NCBI GenBank assembly: GCA_003555025.1
Contig: PWHV01000004.1
Location: 1-32,722 of the forward strand
Direction: 5' to 3'
Length of the DNA: 32,722 bases
Origin: Methanomassiliicoccaceae archaeon
GTDB taxonomy: Archaea; Thermoplasmatota; Thermoplasmata; Methanomassiliicoccales; Methanomethylophilaceae
Below, piece by piece: positions 6,823 through 14,654 of the stretch. Every line of letters starts with the position of its first letter. Positions within the stretch are counted from its first letter, which is position 1. The translations under genes and the position numbers were made by a program. The notes under the pieces were generated by a model, which saw nothing but the letters and a program-made list of their open reading frames with translations, was not told where the DNA came from and searched no databases.

Positions 6823-7955
6823 CTCTGGAACCTCTCGACGATGTCGTTGACAAGGTCGTTCTGGAAGAAGTTGTAGTAGATGAATATGTACACCATGGCG
6901 ATGCATACCGCCACCAGCAGGTAGAAGAAATACATCGAGGCGATGTCCATCAGCGTGGTTATCTGCAGCGCCAGTATGAACAGCAGCACCAACGTCCCCC
7001 ATCCCAGGAATCCCATCACGGTCTTCCTGAAACCTCTGCCGAGGTGGAAGTCGCGGCAGGGGTTCACCGCTCGGGCGTTGGTGTCTATGACGATGGAGAA
7101 GGGGAATATGGCCACTGGTATGAACAGCGACGCTCCGATGGCCAAGGACACCAGGTCTACGGTTTCGGTCTGGCTCAGGAACAGAGGGTTAAGCAGCACG
7201 TAGGAGGGGATGAGCACCGCGAAATACATTATGAAGAGGAAATTCTGCCGCAGCTTGTCATAGGGGAAGTCCTGGCGGGCGGGGACCGGACCGACCTCCA
7301 CCCGGTGGACGTCGATGATCGAGGGTATGGAAAAGGTCCCCATGGCAAGCTTGTTCTTGAACGAGTGGTCCTGGGTGTCCATCCTTCCTACGTAGGCCAA
7401 GAGCCTAGGGATGTCCCTGCGCAGCAGGGCGCAGGACACGCCGATGACCCCGAAACTGATCATGAAAGCCCAGATGAAAGTGGCGAATATTACCGCATAC
7501 GCGGCCATCAGATCCACCAGGAACGACTCGCCGGTGACCTCGGGCTGCATGTAGTACCGAAGGTCGAGACCCATCTTCAAAAGCAGGACCGAGCCCAGGG
7601 CCGCCACCAGCACCAGGGCCGCCACCACGAGCCATGTGCTGGCGTTCCTTATATAACCGCGATCCAACCTCTTCGCATAGAGGTACGCGCCCAGGAAAAA
7701 GAAGAACACCATCAGTGTGTGGACCAGCACATCGAGGAACAGCGCCATGCTCGGGGTCTTGCCGCTGGAGGCCACGTAGATGAAGGAGAAGAGGACGGAG
7801 ACAGTCAGCACGAGATAGAAGGCCTTGATCAACCCCCTGTCCAGAGCTATCCTCGCTTCTGTAGCCTCGGCGGGGATTTCTCGGGGAGTGAACAGACCCA
7901 TCATCCAGCGCAAGGCTATAGACGTATATATTTCCGGCGTTCGTTCATGGCGCAT
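6807..7955 (-). CDS. Polytopic membrane protein of unknown function
   Basis: A 382-residue membrane protein with about eight hydrophobic helices, for example residues near 45-62, 70-90, 106-126, 155-178, 238-260, 268-290, 315-335 and 340-362. A soluble loop between about 180 and 235 carries a conserved-looking stretch (GRMDTQDHSFKNKLAMG). I do not recognise the family. The gene begins inside the last codons of the small membrane protein upstream (11-base overlap), so the two are probably translated together and may form a complex. The C-terminus is cytosolic-looking and ends in FQSFKGV. Confidence 0.7.
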   Translation of the reverse strand: MRHERTPEIYTSIALRWMMGLFTPREIPAEATEARIALDRGLIKAFYLVLTVSVLFSFIYVASSGKTPSMALFLDVLVHTLMVFFFFLGAYLYAKRLDRGYIRNASTWLVVAALVLVAALGSVLLLKMGLDLRYYMQPEVTGESFLVDLMAAYAVIFATFIWAFMISFGVIGVSCALLRRDIPRLLAYVGRMDTQDHSFKNKLAMGTFSIPSIIDVHRVEVGPVPARQDFPYDKLRQNFLFIMYFAVLIPSYVLLNPLFLSQTETVDLVSLAIGASLFIPVAIFPFSIVIDTNARAVNPCRDFHLGRGFRKTVMGFLGWGTLVLLFILALQITTLMDIASMYFFYLLVAVCIAMVYIFIYYNFFQNDLVNDIVERFQSFKGV

Positions 7956-8220
7956 CCGTCGGCGGCGGCCGGCGCGTCCTCAGTTTGGATATAAGGAACT
8001 GCAGCAAGAACATGGACATGCCCGCCAACGCCATCCCGCCGAAAACAAAGCCCAACAGCAGGAGGAGGTTCTGGCCGGAAACAACCACCTCGGTGTAGAA
8101 GAGCTCCACGGCGATGCCCACGAACATCAGTAGGAGCGCCCCGATGAAACCGATGACCATGAGGAAGAGGCCCACTATGGCCAGGAAGGTCTCCAGTTTC
8201 TCACCCGCGCTCTTTCTCAT
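7945..8220 (-). CDS. Small membrane protein, partner of the downstream polytopic protein
   Basis: A 91-residue protein with two to three hydrophobic helices (residues about 11-37 and 47-72) and a basic, proline-rich tail (KLRTRRPPPTDAP). No family is recognised. Its stop codon lies inside the start of the 382-residue membrane protein gene. The start ATG lies about 24 bases from a clear TATA box (8244-8251), which fits a leaderless transcript. Confidence 0.7.
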   Translation of the reverse strand: MRKSAGEKLETFLAIVGLFLMVIGFIGALLLMFVGIAVELFYTEVVVSGQNLLLLLGFVFGGMALAGMSMFLLQFLISKLRTRRPPPTDAP

Positions 8221-8243
8221 TGATGTTTCATCGTTAAGCAGGA

Positions 8244-8251
8244 TATTTATA
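8244..8251 (-). promoter_or_regulatory. TATA box for the two-gene membrane operon
   Basis: TATAAATA on the minus strand, 24 bases before the ATG at 8220. The spacing predicts a start of transcription at or beside the ATG. Confidence 0.6.
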
Positions 8252-8312
8252 CCTGACCGAGCGGCCCGCAGCGCTGATAACGGCCTCGTTGCGGCAGAAC
8301 GTTTGCCGATTA

Positions 8313-8321
8313 GTTATAAAT
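8313..8321 (+). promoter_or_regulatory. TATA box for the PAS protein
   Basis: TTATAAATA about 38 bases before the ATG at 8359. A short leader with a GAGG ribosome site at about 8350-8353 would follow. It is only about 60 bases from the divergent TATA box at 8244-8251. Confidence 0.6.
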
Positions 8322-8358
8322 AGGGAATTTATGAATCTAATAAGCGAGGCCTGAGGAT

Positions 8359-8724
8359 ATGGCGACCGAGACGATATCCGACTATTGCGAGACTCTCCTG
8401 AACATAATAATGGACGTGATAGAGGACATAATACTGATCCACGACTCCGAGCACACTGTGGTATGGATGAACCAGGCGGGTTTGAAGGCCTGCGGCAAGC
8501 AGATAGACGAGGTGCTGGGCAAGAGCTGCCACTCGCTGATGGGGAGGAACTCCCCATGCGAGGACTGCGAGACCCCGTCATCGGCCAAGCACACGTCGGT
8601 CCTCAAGTTCAACAAATTCATTCCGAAGACCGGCAAGTACTACCAGTGCACCAGCACACCGCTCGAGGACAGCGAGGGCAGGATAGCGATGGTGGTCCAG
8701 CATCTGCGTGAGATCGACGAGTGA
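8359..8724 (+). CDS. Stand-alone PAS domain protein with cysteine motif
   Basis: A 121-residue cytoplasmic protein that is almost exactly one PAS domain (residues about 14-118), a sensory fold. It contains C57, C67 and C70 in a CHSLMGRNSPCEDC arrangement that is common in PAS domains of methanogens and may bind metal or respond to redox state; C45 may add a fourth ligand. There is no kinase or DNA-binding part, so it must act through another protein. The start has both a TATA box and a GAGG site. A histidine kinase with its own PAS domain lies two genes away on the other strand. Confidence 0.8.
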   Translation: MATETISDYCETLLNIIMDVIEDIILIHDSEHTVVWMNQAGLKACGKQIDEVLGKSCHSLMGRNSPCEDCETPSSAKHTSVLKFNKFIPKTGKYYQCTSTPLEDSEGRIAMVVQHLREIDE

Positions 8725-8778
8725 CCAGCGTCATGAATAAATAGTCAGTCAACATAACGGCGGAAGAGGCCTGACAAC

Positions 8779-8877
8779 ATGAGTCTGGAGCTTACTGATT
8801 TGGTACCGATCATCATCGCCATAGGATTCGTGGTGACACTCACCGTGTACATGAACCGCAAACCTTCCCGGCAGTGA
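8779..8877 (+). CDS. Very small membrane protein (32 residues)
   Basis: ATG at 8779 reads MSLELTDLVPIII and onward to a TGA at 8875-8877. One hydrophobic helix covers residues about 8-25 and a short basic tail (NRKPSRQ) suggests the C-terminus stays inside. A GAGG site at 8765-8768 precedes the ATG by 10 bases. An A/T-rich element (AATAAATAG near 8736) may be its promoter. No family is recognised. Confidence 0.55.
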   Translation: MSLELTDLVPIIIAIGFVVTLTVYMNRKPSRQ

Positions 8878-8990
8878 ATATCGGGATAAAAGGGAAAGGT
8901 ATGTCCTTTAAAGGACAATGTAATATATTATTATTGAATCATATTATAAAATATTAAATACGCCCGCATCCGATGTTTCCCGGTGATAAC

Positions 8991-9389
8991 ATGGCAGTGA
9001 TACCCGAGAATGTGATGGCTCTGTTGAACGACCCCGAGGCGGTGAAGGTTCTGGCCACGGTATCCGCGGAAGGCATGCCCCATGCCATCGTGGTGGGGAG
9101 CTGCATGGCACCCTCCCCTGACCTGATCGTCGCCGGCGAGGTGATGATGAAGACCACCAGCGCCAACCTGAACGCCACCAAGAAGGCGGCGATCAACGTA
9201 GTCAAGGGCACCGAGGCGTACCTGATAACCGCCGAGGACCCCGGATATCTGACCGAGGGCGAGATAGTCGACAAGATGAACGAGCAGCTGGCGAAGCTGA
9301 ACCTCAAGGCCCAGGGGGTATGGGCCTTCAAACCCTCCGGGGTGTGGAACGAGAGCGCCAGCCCCGATAGCGGCACCAAGCTGGCCTGA
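8991..9389 (+). CDS. Pyridoxamine 5'-phosphate oxidase-like flavin protein
   Basis: A 132-residue protein of the FMN-binding split-barrel (PNPOx-like) group. The features are the N-terminal LNDPEAVKVLATVSAEGMPHAIVV-type strand pair (two strands joined by a glycine turn), a middle GEVMMKTTSANLNATKKAAINV segment and a conserved AYLITAEDPGY strand. Such proteins bind flavin or F420 and reduce or bind small molecules; the substrate is unknown. I start at the ATG at 8991 behind GGTGAT, not at the in-frame ATG at 8973. A TATA-rich stretch lies at about 8925-8960. Confidence 0.75.
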   Translation: MAVIPENVMALLNDPEAVKVLATVSAEGMPHAIVVGSCMAPSPDLIVAGEVMMKTTSANLNATKKAAINVVKGTEAYLITAEDPGYLTEGEIVDKMNEQLAKLNLKAQGVWAFKPSGVWNESASPDSGTKLA

Positions 9390-9397
9390 TATCCGGC

Positions 9398-9418
9398 CAA
9401 ACCCATTCCCCTTTTTAC
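9398..9418 (+). terminator. Pyrimidine/T-run terminator after the flavin protein
   Basis: CAAACCCATTCCCC followed by TTTTTAC, nine bases after the stop codon, in the gap between two convergent genes. Same signature as at 648, 2311 and 3964. Confidence 0.45.
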
Positions 9419-9442
9419 ATTACAACAGCGGCTTCAAATCCC

Positions 9443-10867
9443 TCACAGGCGCCTGATATTGGCCAGTGGAACGGCGATCTCGAAGCGGGCGCCCTTGCCC
9501 TCGACGCCCACCTCCTTGATCTTGATGTCGGTGAGTTCGAGTATCTCCTTGCTAACGAAAAGGCCGTAACCTGTACCACGGCCGTAGCCGCGCTCGAATA
9601 TGCGGCCCTTGACGGAATCGGGTATGCCAGGTCCGTCGTCCTGGTAGACGATGACTCCCTCCTCTTGTCCATGTCCGTAGGTGACCTCCACCTTTTTCGC
9701 TTCGTCCCCGTGGCGGACGGTGTTCTCCAGGAGGTTGTAGAACACGTTCATGAACAACGGGTCGGCGAGGACCTCGACCGGGCAGTCCACGTTCACCTCC
9801 AAGTCCTGGAACTCCGCCCTCACCGCCATCTTCTTCACTTTCTCCGGAATGTTGTGCCACTCCGGGGCCTTGGCGCCGATGTCCTGGTACTGGCGGGTGA
9901 ACTCCATCTGCCTCACGATGTTTTCGATGGCATCGTTGACCTTCTTGAGGTAATCGTAGGATTTGGTGTCAGGGAGGATGTAGCCGTCGAGGTCCAGGAG
10001 GCCGAGGTACCCCTGGGCGGCGGTGATCTCGTTCAGTATGTCATGCCTGGTTATGTTCGAGAGGATGTTCAGCTTCTCGTTGGCGGAGACCACCGCCATC
10101 TGCTGGACAATGAAGGAGGTGATGTCCTCCAACACACCCACGAGTTTGATCACATCACCGTTCCTGTCCCGATTTATGGTCATATAGATGCGGACCCAAA
10201 TCTCCTCGCCGCTCTTGCGGTAGAGTTTGAGCTCCAGCTTGCTGTTGTCCAGGTCGCCGGCGCGGAGCTGGCTCTCCATGGTCTGGTACTGCTGCTGGAA
10301 TTCAGGATGCACGTGTACAGAGAAGACATCGCTGGGAAGGTCGTCCTTGGGGTCGTAGCCCATCAACGAGCGCCAGCGGGCGTCCACCTTGTCGCTCCCG
10401 TCGCGGTAGTCGTGCTCCCACACTCCCAGTCCTGCCCCCCACAGGGCGGTGTCGAGCAGATCCTTGTTGTCCTCCAATTCCTGGGAGGCCTCCTGCAGCT
10501 TCTCGCGGGCCTGTTCGCTGTTCATCACCAGGTAGGCTATCATCCACCCGATGACCACGAAAATGATCAACCAAACCAGCAGGAATATGGCGTAATCGGT
10601 CCCGGGGGTGTATAGGCCGTAGGCCACTGCAAAGGGGATCGTGCCGATGATCAGCGCCTGGAAGGGACCGTACTTAGGCATGTAGTACGATGCCAGGATC
10701 ATGGGGATGTAGAACAGGCTCAGATACGCCTGAGGATAGTCCTGTAAACCCTGAGAGAAGAATAATATCTGAACGAGTACGGCGAACACCAGCGTCCCGG
10801 ATATGCCTCCCAGCTTGATGAGCTCTCCCCTCTTTATATCACCGAGGCCGTCCAGCGCCGAAGCCAT
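9443..10867 (-). CDS. Membrane-bound PAS histidine kinase
   Basis: A 474-residue sensor kinase. About four membrane helices occupy residues 19-115, a PAS domain about 133-255, and the kinase part follows. The phospho-acceptor is H275 in NITRHDILNE, the form common in archaeal kinases. The ATP-binding motifs are the N box (LLENTVRH, N382), G1 (DDGPGIP, 410-416) and G2 (GTGYGLF, 431-437). No response regulator gene is adjacent, so the output partner is unknown. A TATA box (GATATTATAATC, about 10890) lies upstream on the minus strand. The membrane part and PAS domain suggest sensing of a small molecule or the membrane state. Confidence 0.88.
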   Translation of the reverse strand: MASALDGLGDIKRGELIKLGGISGTLVFAVLVQILFFSQGLQDYPQAYLSLFYIPMILASYYMPKYGPFQALIIGTIPFAVAYGLYTPGTDYAIFLLVWLIIFVVIGWMIAYLVMNSEQAREKLQEASQELEDNKDLLDTALWGAGLGVWEHDYRDGSDKVDARWRSLMGYDPKDDLPSDVFSVHVHPEFQQQYQTMESQLRAGDLDNSKLELKLYRKSGEEIWVRIYMTINRDRNGDVIKLVGVLEDITSFIVQQMAVVSANEKLNILSNITRHDILNEITAAQGYLGLLDLDGYILPDTKSYDYLKKVNDAIENIVRQMEFTRQYQDIGAKAPEWHNIPEKVKKMAVRAEFQDLEVNVDCPVEVLADPLFMNVFYNLLENTVRHGDEAKKVEVTYGHGQEEGVIVYQDDGPGIPDSVKGRIFERGYGRGTGYGLFVSKEILELTDIKIKEVGVEGKGARFEIAVPLANIRRL

Positions 10868-10952
10868 CTAAGGGAGTAAATCGCTCAGCGATTATAATAT
10901 CTTTGATACCATCACCGGCAACGGTTAGATAGTTGCGGAGCAATCACCGGGC

Positions 10953-11165
10953 ATGGAACTCAGCACGGGCGTATTGCGCCGCTTCCTGCTCTACGGCCTG
11001 GCCTTGGCGATAGTGGGGGCGTCCCTTATCGTGTTCTACGACCATGTTTGGGCAGGTGTCTTTCTCCTGGCGCTCGGCCTTTTCATGTCCATCCTGGGTA
11101 GGACAGGGTCCACACTGATGATGGAGAAGGAAGTGAGGGCCAAGGGCGATGACCGGCCCGGCTGA
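10953..11165 (+). CDS. Small two-helix membrane protein
   Basis: A 70-residue protein with two hydrophobic helices (about 9-28 and 33-50) and a charged cytosolic tail. No recognisable family. It ends eight bases from the convergent PrsW-like gene. Confidence 0.6.
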   Translation: MELSTGVLRRFLLYGLALAIVGASLIVFYDHVWAGVFLLALGLFMSILGRTGSTLMMEKEVRAKGDDRPG

Positions 11166-11172
11166 TGAATCA

Positions 11173-11724
11173 TCACCTCGAGCGATGCGCCAGCAGCACC
11201 AGCGTCGCCGCGGGGACGGCGATGCGCAGCACCAGAGAAGGAATGGCGGTCCACTCCCCCCATAGCACCACGCTCATGGCCAGGGTGTTGAACGCCATAT
11301 GCAGGGCGATGGCCATCAGCAGGCACACTGCCGCAGTACCTGCTCTTCTCGACCCGATGCCGTAACCCAACACCCCCGTGGCGGCAGCGTGGAGCGGCAG
11401 AGTGGTGAAGCTGCGCAAAAGAAGAAGATCGGTGTCCATCGACGCTACGAAATACCCGAGGTTCTCAATCATTCCGAACCCCGCGCCCGCTGACACTCCC
11501 AGCATAGCCCCTCTCTTCGCTGTCCTTATCATGCGTATCATAAGGATGAGGGGAACTGCCTTGACCAGCTCCTCAATGACCGGGGCGGCGACCAGGGTAT
11601 TCGCCAGCGATGATAAGGAGTCCTGAACGGCCAGGCCTATCCCGAGGGTCAAGAGTACAGCCAGCGCACCCAGGGCGAACGCTGTCAGTGCCGCCGACCC
11701 CGGTCCCAATTGCTTTCGGTCCAC
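11173..11724 (-). CDS. PrsW-family intramembrane metalloprotease-like protein
   Basis: A 183-residue polytopic protein with motifs of PrsW-type membrane proteases: APVIEELVKAVPL (E51, E52, K55), FGMIENLGYF (E87, N88), LPLHAAATG (H112) and LHMAFNTLA (H142, N146). These glutamates and histidines would hold a zinc ion within the membrane. PrsW in bacteria cuts membrane-bound anti-sigma factors; in archaea the target is unknown. No neighbouring gene is an obvious target. About five to six helices fit the length. Confidence 0.75.
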   Translation of the reverse strand: MDRKQLGPGSAALTAFALGALAVLLTLGIGLAVQDSLSSLANTLVAAPVIEELVKAVPLILMIRMIRTAKRGAMLGVSAGAGFGMIENLGYFVASMDTDLLLLRSFTTLPLHAAATGVLGYGIGSRRAGTAAVCLLMAIALHMAFNTLAMSVVLWGEWTAIPSLVLRIAVPAATLVLLAHRSR

Positions 11725-11933
11725 GTTCCTTCATACCGGAGTGGGTTGATATCATTTGCGCGTCATCATTCAGAGGCTACCGGGGTCTGTATAAACAACC
11801 CCATTATAATCCAAGTGGATGACGCCGTGAGGACGGTGCCGCAACATCTGATGCCCCGACAGGGTCTGCCAGAAGGTCTCCTTCTATCTCAATCAGCAGT
11901 TCGCGCCACGGCACATGAGCACGGGTGAGATCA
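11725..11933. other. Intergenic stretch upstream of the broken permease
   Basis: This 209-base gap contains no gene I can support. A frame ending shortly after 11930 reads CQKVSFYLNQQFAPRH, which looks like protein but has no start and is preceded by a stop near 11855, so it may be a leftover of a lost gene, perhaps the ATPase partner of the broken permease. A GGTGAG site at 11923-11928 belongs to the permease pseudogene. Confidence 0.3.
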
Positions 11934-12720
11934 ATGGCCGATAAACTACCAAGCGACCCTCGACAAGTCTAGCTTGCCGCCCGATTCGAGGTGTTGAAAT
12001 ACATCAGAGGTAAGAAGATCCTCTTCCTGGGCCTTCATCATCCTGGTCCTGGCCCTACTGAGCGCTGCACCCTATCTCCTGGTGGAGGAGATGTCCTCCG
12101 AGCCGCGGCCGTTCGTCGAGCTCTACATGATGTCCGCCACCATACTCATCATCATAGTGACGCTCTTACGTTCTGACTTATTGTCAAGCGAGTTCGCGCA
12201 CCGCGCCGGTCTGCTGATCTTCCCTCAGCCCATGAAGAAAGCCTCCCTGTTCGCCGGCAAGTTCCTCGCCAGCTCCTCGATGTCCCTGGCAATGATATTG
12301 GCCCATTATCTGGCGGTGTTCGCGTTGTCATACGCGGTCACCGGCTCCGTACACTCCAAGGCGTATACGTCATTCGGTCTCGCCCCGCTCTACGTGCTGG
12401 CGGCCACCGGTTTCTGTTTAATGCTCAGCCCTCTCCTCTCGCCCGGGGCAACGGCCGCCATACTGTCGTTCGCCTCGCTGATGCTGGTCTTACTCTTGGT
12501 GTAGACCGTGATCCTCATGGCCGACACCGAGCCATGGTTCAGCATCCATTCCGCCGGTGAAGCGGTATTCCACAGCACCGTGGGGGTTTGGCACGTCCAA
12601 ATGGTATTCGACGTGGTGCAATATCATCCCGGGACCAACAGGTCCGCCATCGTCATGGCCGTTTGGGCACTGGCCACGACAGGCCTGGCGTTCCTCAGGT
12701 TCAAGAGCAGGGAGATATGA
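11934..12720 (+). pseudogene. Degraded ABC-2 type permease, paralogue of the gene at 13824
   Basis: The reading starts at an ATG at 11934 behind an intact GGTGAG site and follows the intact permease nearly residue for residue (MADKLPSD against MAPQLPND, then AARFEVLKYIRGKK against AARYEILKYLRGRK). It is broken by a TAG at 11970-11972, a net one-base shift at about 12030, and a second TAG at 12502-12504, after which the same frame continues (DTEPWFS against SVDPWFS) to the TGA at 12718. The loop between PWFS and the end is also shorter. It once made the membrane half of an ATP-driven exporter; no matching ATPase remains upstream. Confidence 0.85.
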
Positions 12721-12882
12721 CCGTTTAACGTCAAGCAACGGGCATCAGGCCATGAGCGATTCGCGTAGCGGTTGGCATGCGGGAAGAAGTTGGCGAAGGA
12801 TGAGAAATGTCTGAGTTGTACACCATCGGGTTTACAAGGCATTATATATTGAATTCAGATACAAACAGGAAGGGGCATAACA
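12721..12882. promoter_or_regulatory. Leader and promoter region of the ABC transporter
   Basis: The gap holds an A/T-rich TATA box (GCATTATATATTG, about 12839-12851) and a GGAAGG ribosome site just before the ATG at 12883. No gene is seen in it. Confidence 0.5.
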
Positions 12883-13818
12883 ATGACCGACCCCATAGTA
12901 CTGGAGGGGCTCACCAAGGTGTATGGCGACCTGACCGCCGTCGACTCCGTGGACATGCGGGTGAAGAAGAACAGCTTCACCGGCTTCCTCGGACCCAACG
13001 GCGCCGGCAAGAGCACCACCTTGAAGATCCTCACCAACCTGACCAAGGCGACGTCCGGCTCCGCCTATCTGAATGGCATCGACGTCACCAAGGACTTCAA
13101 GCACGCCCTGCACAATGTGGGCGTGGTGGTGGAGACGCCGGAGTTCTATCCTTTCCTCACTCCCAAGGAGACCTTCCGCTACATCGGCGAGATCAACGGC
13201 ATGAGCAAGGAGAGTATCGACGCCAAAGGGCAGGAGCTCTTCGAGATGCTGAAGATGACCGAATGGCAGGACAAGAGGATCGGGGAGTTCTCCAAGGGCA
13301 TGAAGCAGAGGATCGCTCTCGGCCAGTCGCTCCTCGTCGATCCGGAGATAGTCATACTGGACGAACCCACCTCCGGTCTCGACCCCCGAGGGATGGTGGA
13401 GATGAGGGAGATACTGAGCAACCTCAACACTGAAGGCCTCACCATCTTCATGAGCTCCCACATGATGTACGAGGTCTCGGTGCTCTGCGACCACGTGGCC
13501 ATCATCGAGCGCGGCAGGATCATCGCCGAGGGCGATGTGGACGAACTCCTCGCTGACAACGGCAAGCGCCGCATCGAGGTCCACACCTCCAAGGAAATCA
13601 GCGACCAGGCGTTGGAGCTCATTACCTCCTTCGGGATGGTCAACAACGCTCAGAGGGTGACCCCCTATCAGATGCAGGTGAGCCTTGCCGGCGGCGACGC
13701 CGAGCAGGCGGAGTTCCTGCAGAAGCTCATACCATTGGAGCTGGGCGTGTACAACATATCCAGCAGCGGCGCCAGCCTGGAGAAGCTGTACCTGGAGTTG
13801 GTCCAGGACTCGAGGTGA
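12883..13818 (+). CDS. ABC transporter ATP-binding protein
   Basis: A 311-residue ATPase of the ABC-2 (drug/antibiotic or Na+ export) type. Visible motifs: Walker A GPNGAGKST (37-45), signature FSKGMKQR (136-143), Walker B IVILDEP (156-162) and the switch histidine H193 in SSHMM. The region after about 220 is a C-terminal accessory domain with a EVHTSKEI-type strand seen in this group. It energises the permease encoded by the next gene, whose start lies six bases after its stop. Substrate unknown. Confidence 0.92.
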   Translation: MTDPIVLEGLTKVYGDLTAVDSVDMRVKKNSFTGFLGPNGAGKSTTLKILTNLTKATSGSAYLNGIDVTKDFKHALHNVGVVVETPEFYPFLTPKETFRYIGEINGMSKESIDAKGQELFEMLKMTEWQDKRIGEFSKGMKQRIALGQSLLVDPEIVILDEPTSGLDPRGMVEMREILSNLNTEGLTIFMSSHMMYEVSVLCDHVAIIERGRIIAEGDVDELLADNGKRRIEVHTSKEISDQALELITSFGMVNNAQRVTPYQMQVSLAGGDAEQAEFLQKLIPLELGVYNISSSGASLEKLYLELVQDSR

Positions 13819-13823
13819 TCGTG

Positions 13824-14621
13824 ATGGCGCCCCAACTACCCAACGATTTCTCCCAGGCCTTAACCGCCGCCAGGTATGAGATACTCAAATACCTGAGGGG
13901 CAGGAAGCTCCTGGTTTTCCTGCTGCTCACCGGCCTGATACTCGTACTGCTCACAGCCGCCCCGTACCTGCTCGGCGTGGACCTTCCGGACGACCCGCGC
14001 AGCTTCATGACTCTCTACCTGTCGTTCGGGAGCATACTTGTCATCCTGGCGGCGACCCTGTTCTCCGCTGATTCGCTCGCCACCGAGTACGAGCACCGCA
14101 CCGGTTTCCTGGTGTTCACTCAGCCGATGAAGCGCGAGGCGCTCTTCGCCGGGAAGTTCATGGCCAGTTTCGCGGTCTCGGCGGTGATGATAAGCATCTT
14201 CTATCTGGCGGTCTACCTGCTGTCGCTGGCGATAACCGGCGAGGTCCTGAACGATGGATACACCTCCCTCGGCCTGGCCCTGCTCTACGTGCTGGCGGCC
14301 ACCGGTTTCGGCTTCCTGCTCAGCGCTTTCATGAGCCGCGCCACCACCGCCGCAATACTGGTGTTCGCCACGTTGCTGCTGGTGTTCCCCATCATAGACT
14401 CGGTGCTGATGTTCTCCAGCGTCGACCCCTGGTTCAGCATCACCCAGGCGGGCGAGTCGCTGTACTACGTGGTGACCGGTCAGGCGGGCGAAGTGGTGCC
14501 CATGCCCGGTTTCGGCGACGTCTACTATTCCGAGGTCAACACCTCGGCGGCGGTGCTGGCGGCCTGGGCCGCACTGACCAGCATCATCGCCCTGCTCAAG
14601 TTCAAGACCCGCGAGCTATGA
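13824..14621 (+). CDS. ABC-2 type permease
   Basis: A 265-residue membrane permease with about six hydrophobic helices (near 26-46, 65-85, 112-135, 145-165, 172-195 and 240-258). It pairs with the preceding ATPase to form an exporter. I use the ATG at 13824, behind a GAGGTGAT site at 13812-13819, and not the GTG at 13815, because the related broken gene at 11934 begins at the same residue. The loop 205-235 is rich in small residues and lies outside the membrane by hydrophobicity. Confidence 0.88.
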   Translation: MAPQLPNDFSQALTAARYEILKYLRGRKLLVFLLLTGLILVLLTAAPYLLGVDLPDDPRSFMTLYLSFGSILVILAATLFSADSLATEYEHRTGFLVFTQPMKREALFAGKFMASFAVSAVMISIFYLAVYLLSLAITGEVLNDGYTSLGLALLYVLAATGFGFLLSAFMSRATTAAILVFATLLLVFPIIDSVLMFSSVDPWFSITQAGESLYYVVTGQAGEVVPMPGFGDVYYSEVNTSAAVLAAWAALTSIIALLKFKTREL

Positions 14622-14629
14622 ACCTGGGA

Positions 14630-14653
14630 CAAACCACTTACCCCTTTCCATTT
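14630..14653 (+). terminator. Pyrimidine terminator between convergent genes
   Basis: CAAACCACTTACCCC followed by TTTCC and TTTATC, just after the permease stop codon and before the convergent MFS gene end. Weaker T-run than the other examples. Confidence 0.35.
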
Positions 14654-14654
14654 A

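Noticed and set aside
6726-7994. Long plus-strand frame of 422 codons opposite the membrane protein
   Set aside because: Its glutamine/histidine/glycine-rich composition is that of the antisense of hydrophobic codons; the minus strand has the membrane helices, start signal and promoter.
9665-10615. Plus-strand 316-codon frame opposite the histidine kinase
   Set aside because: Antisense of a well-defined kinase with all catalytic motifs.
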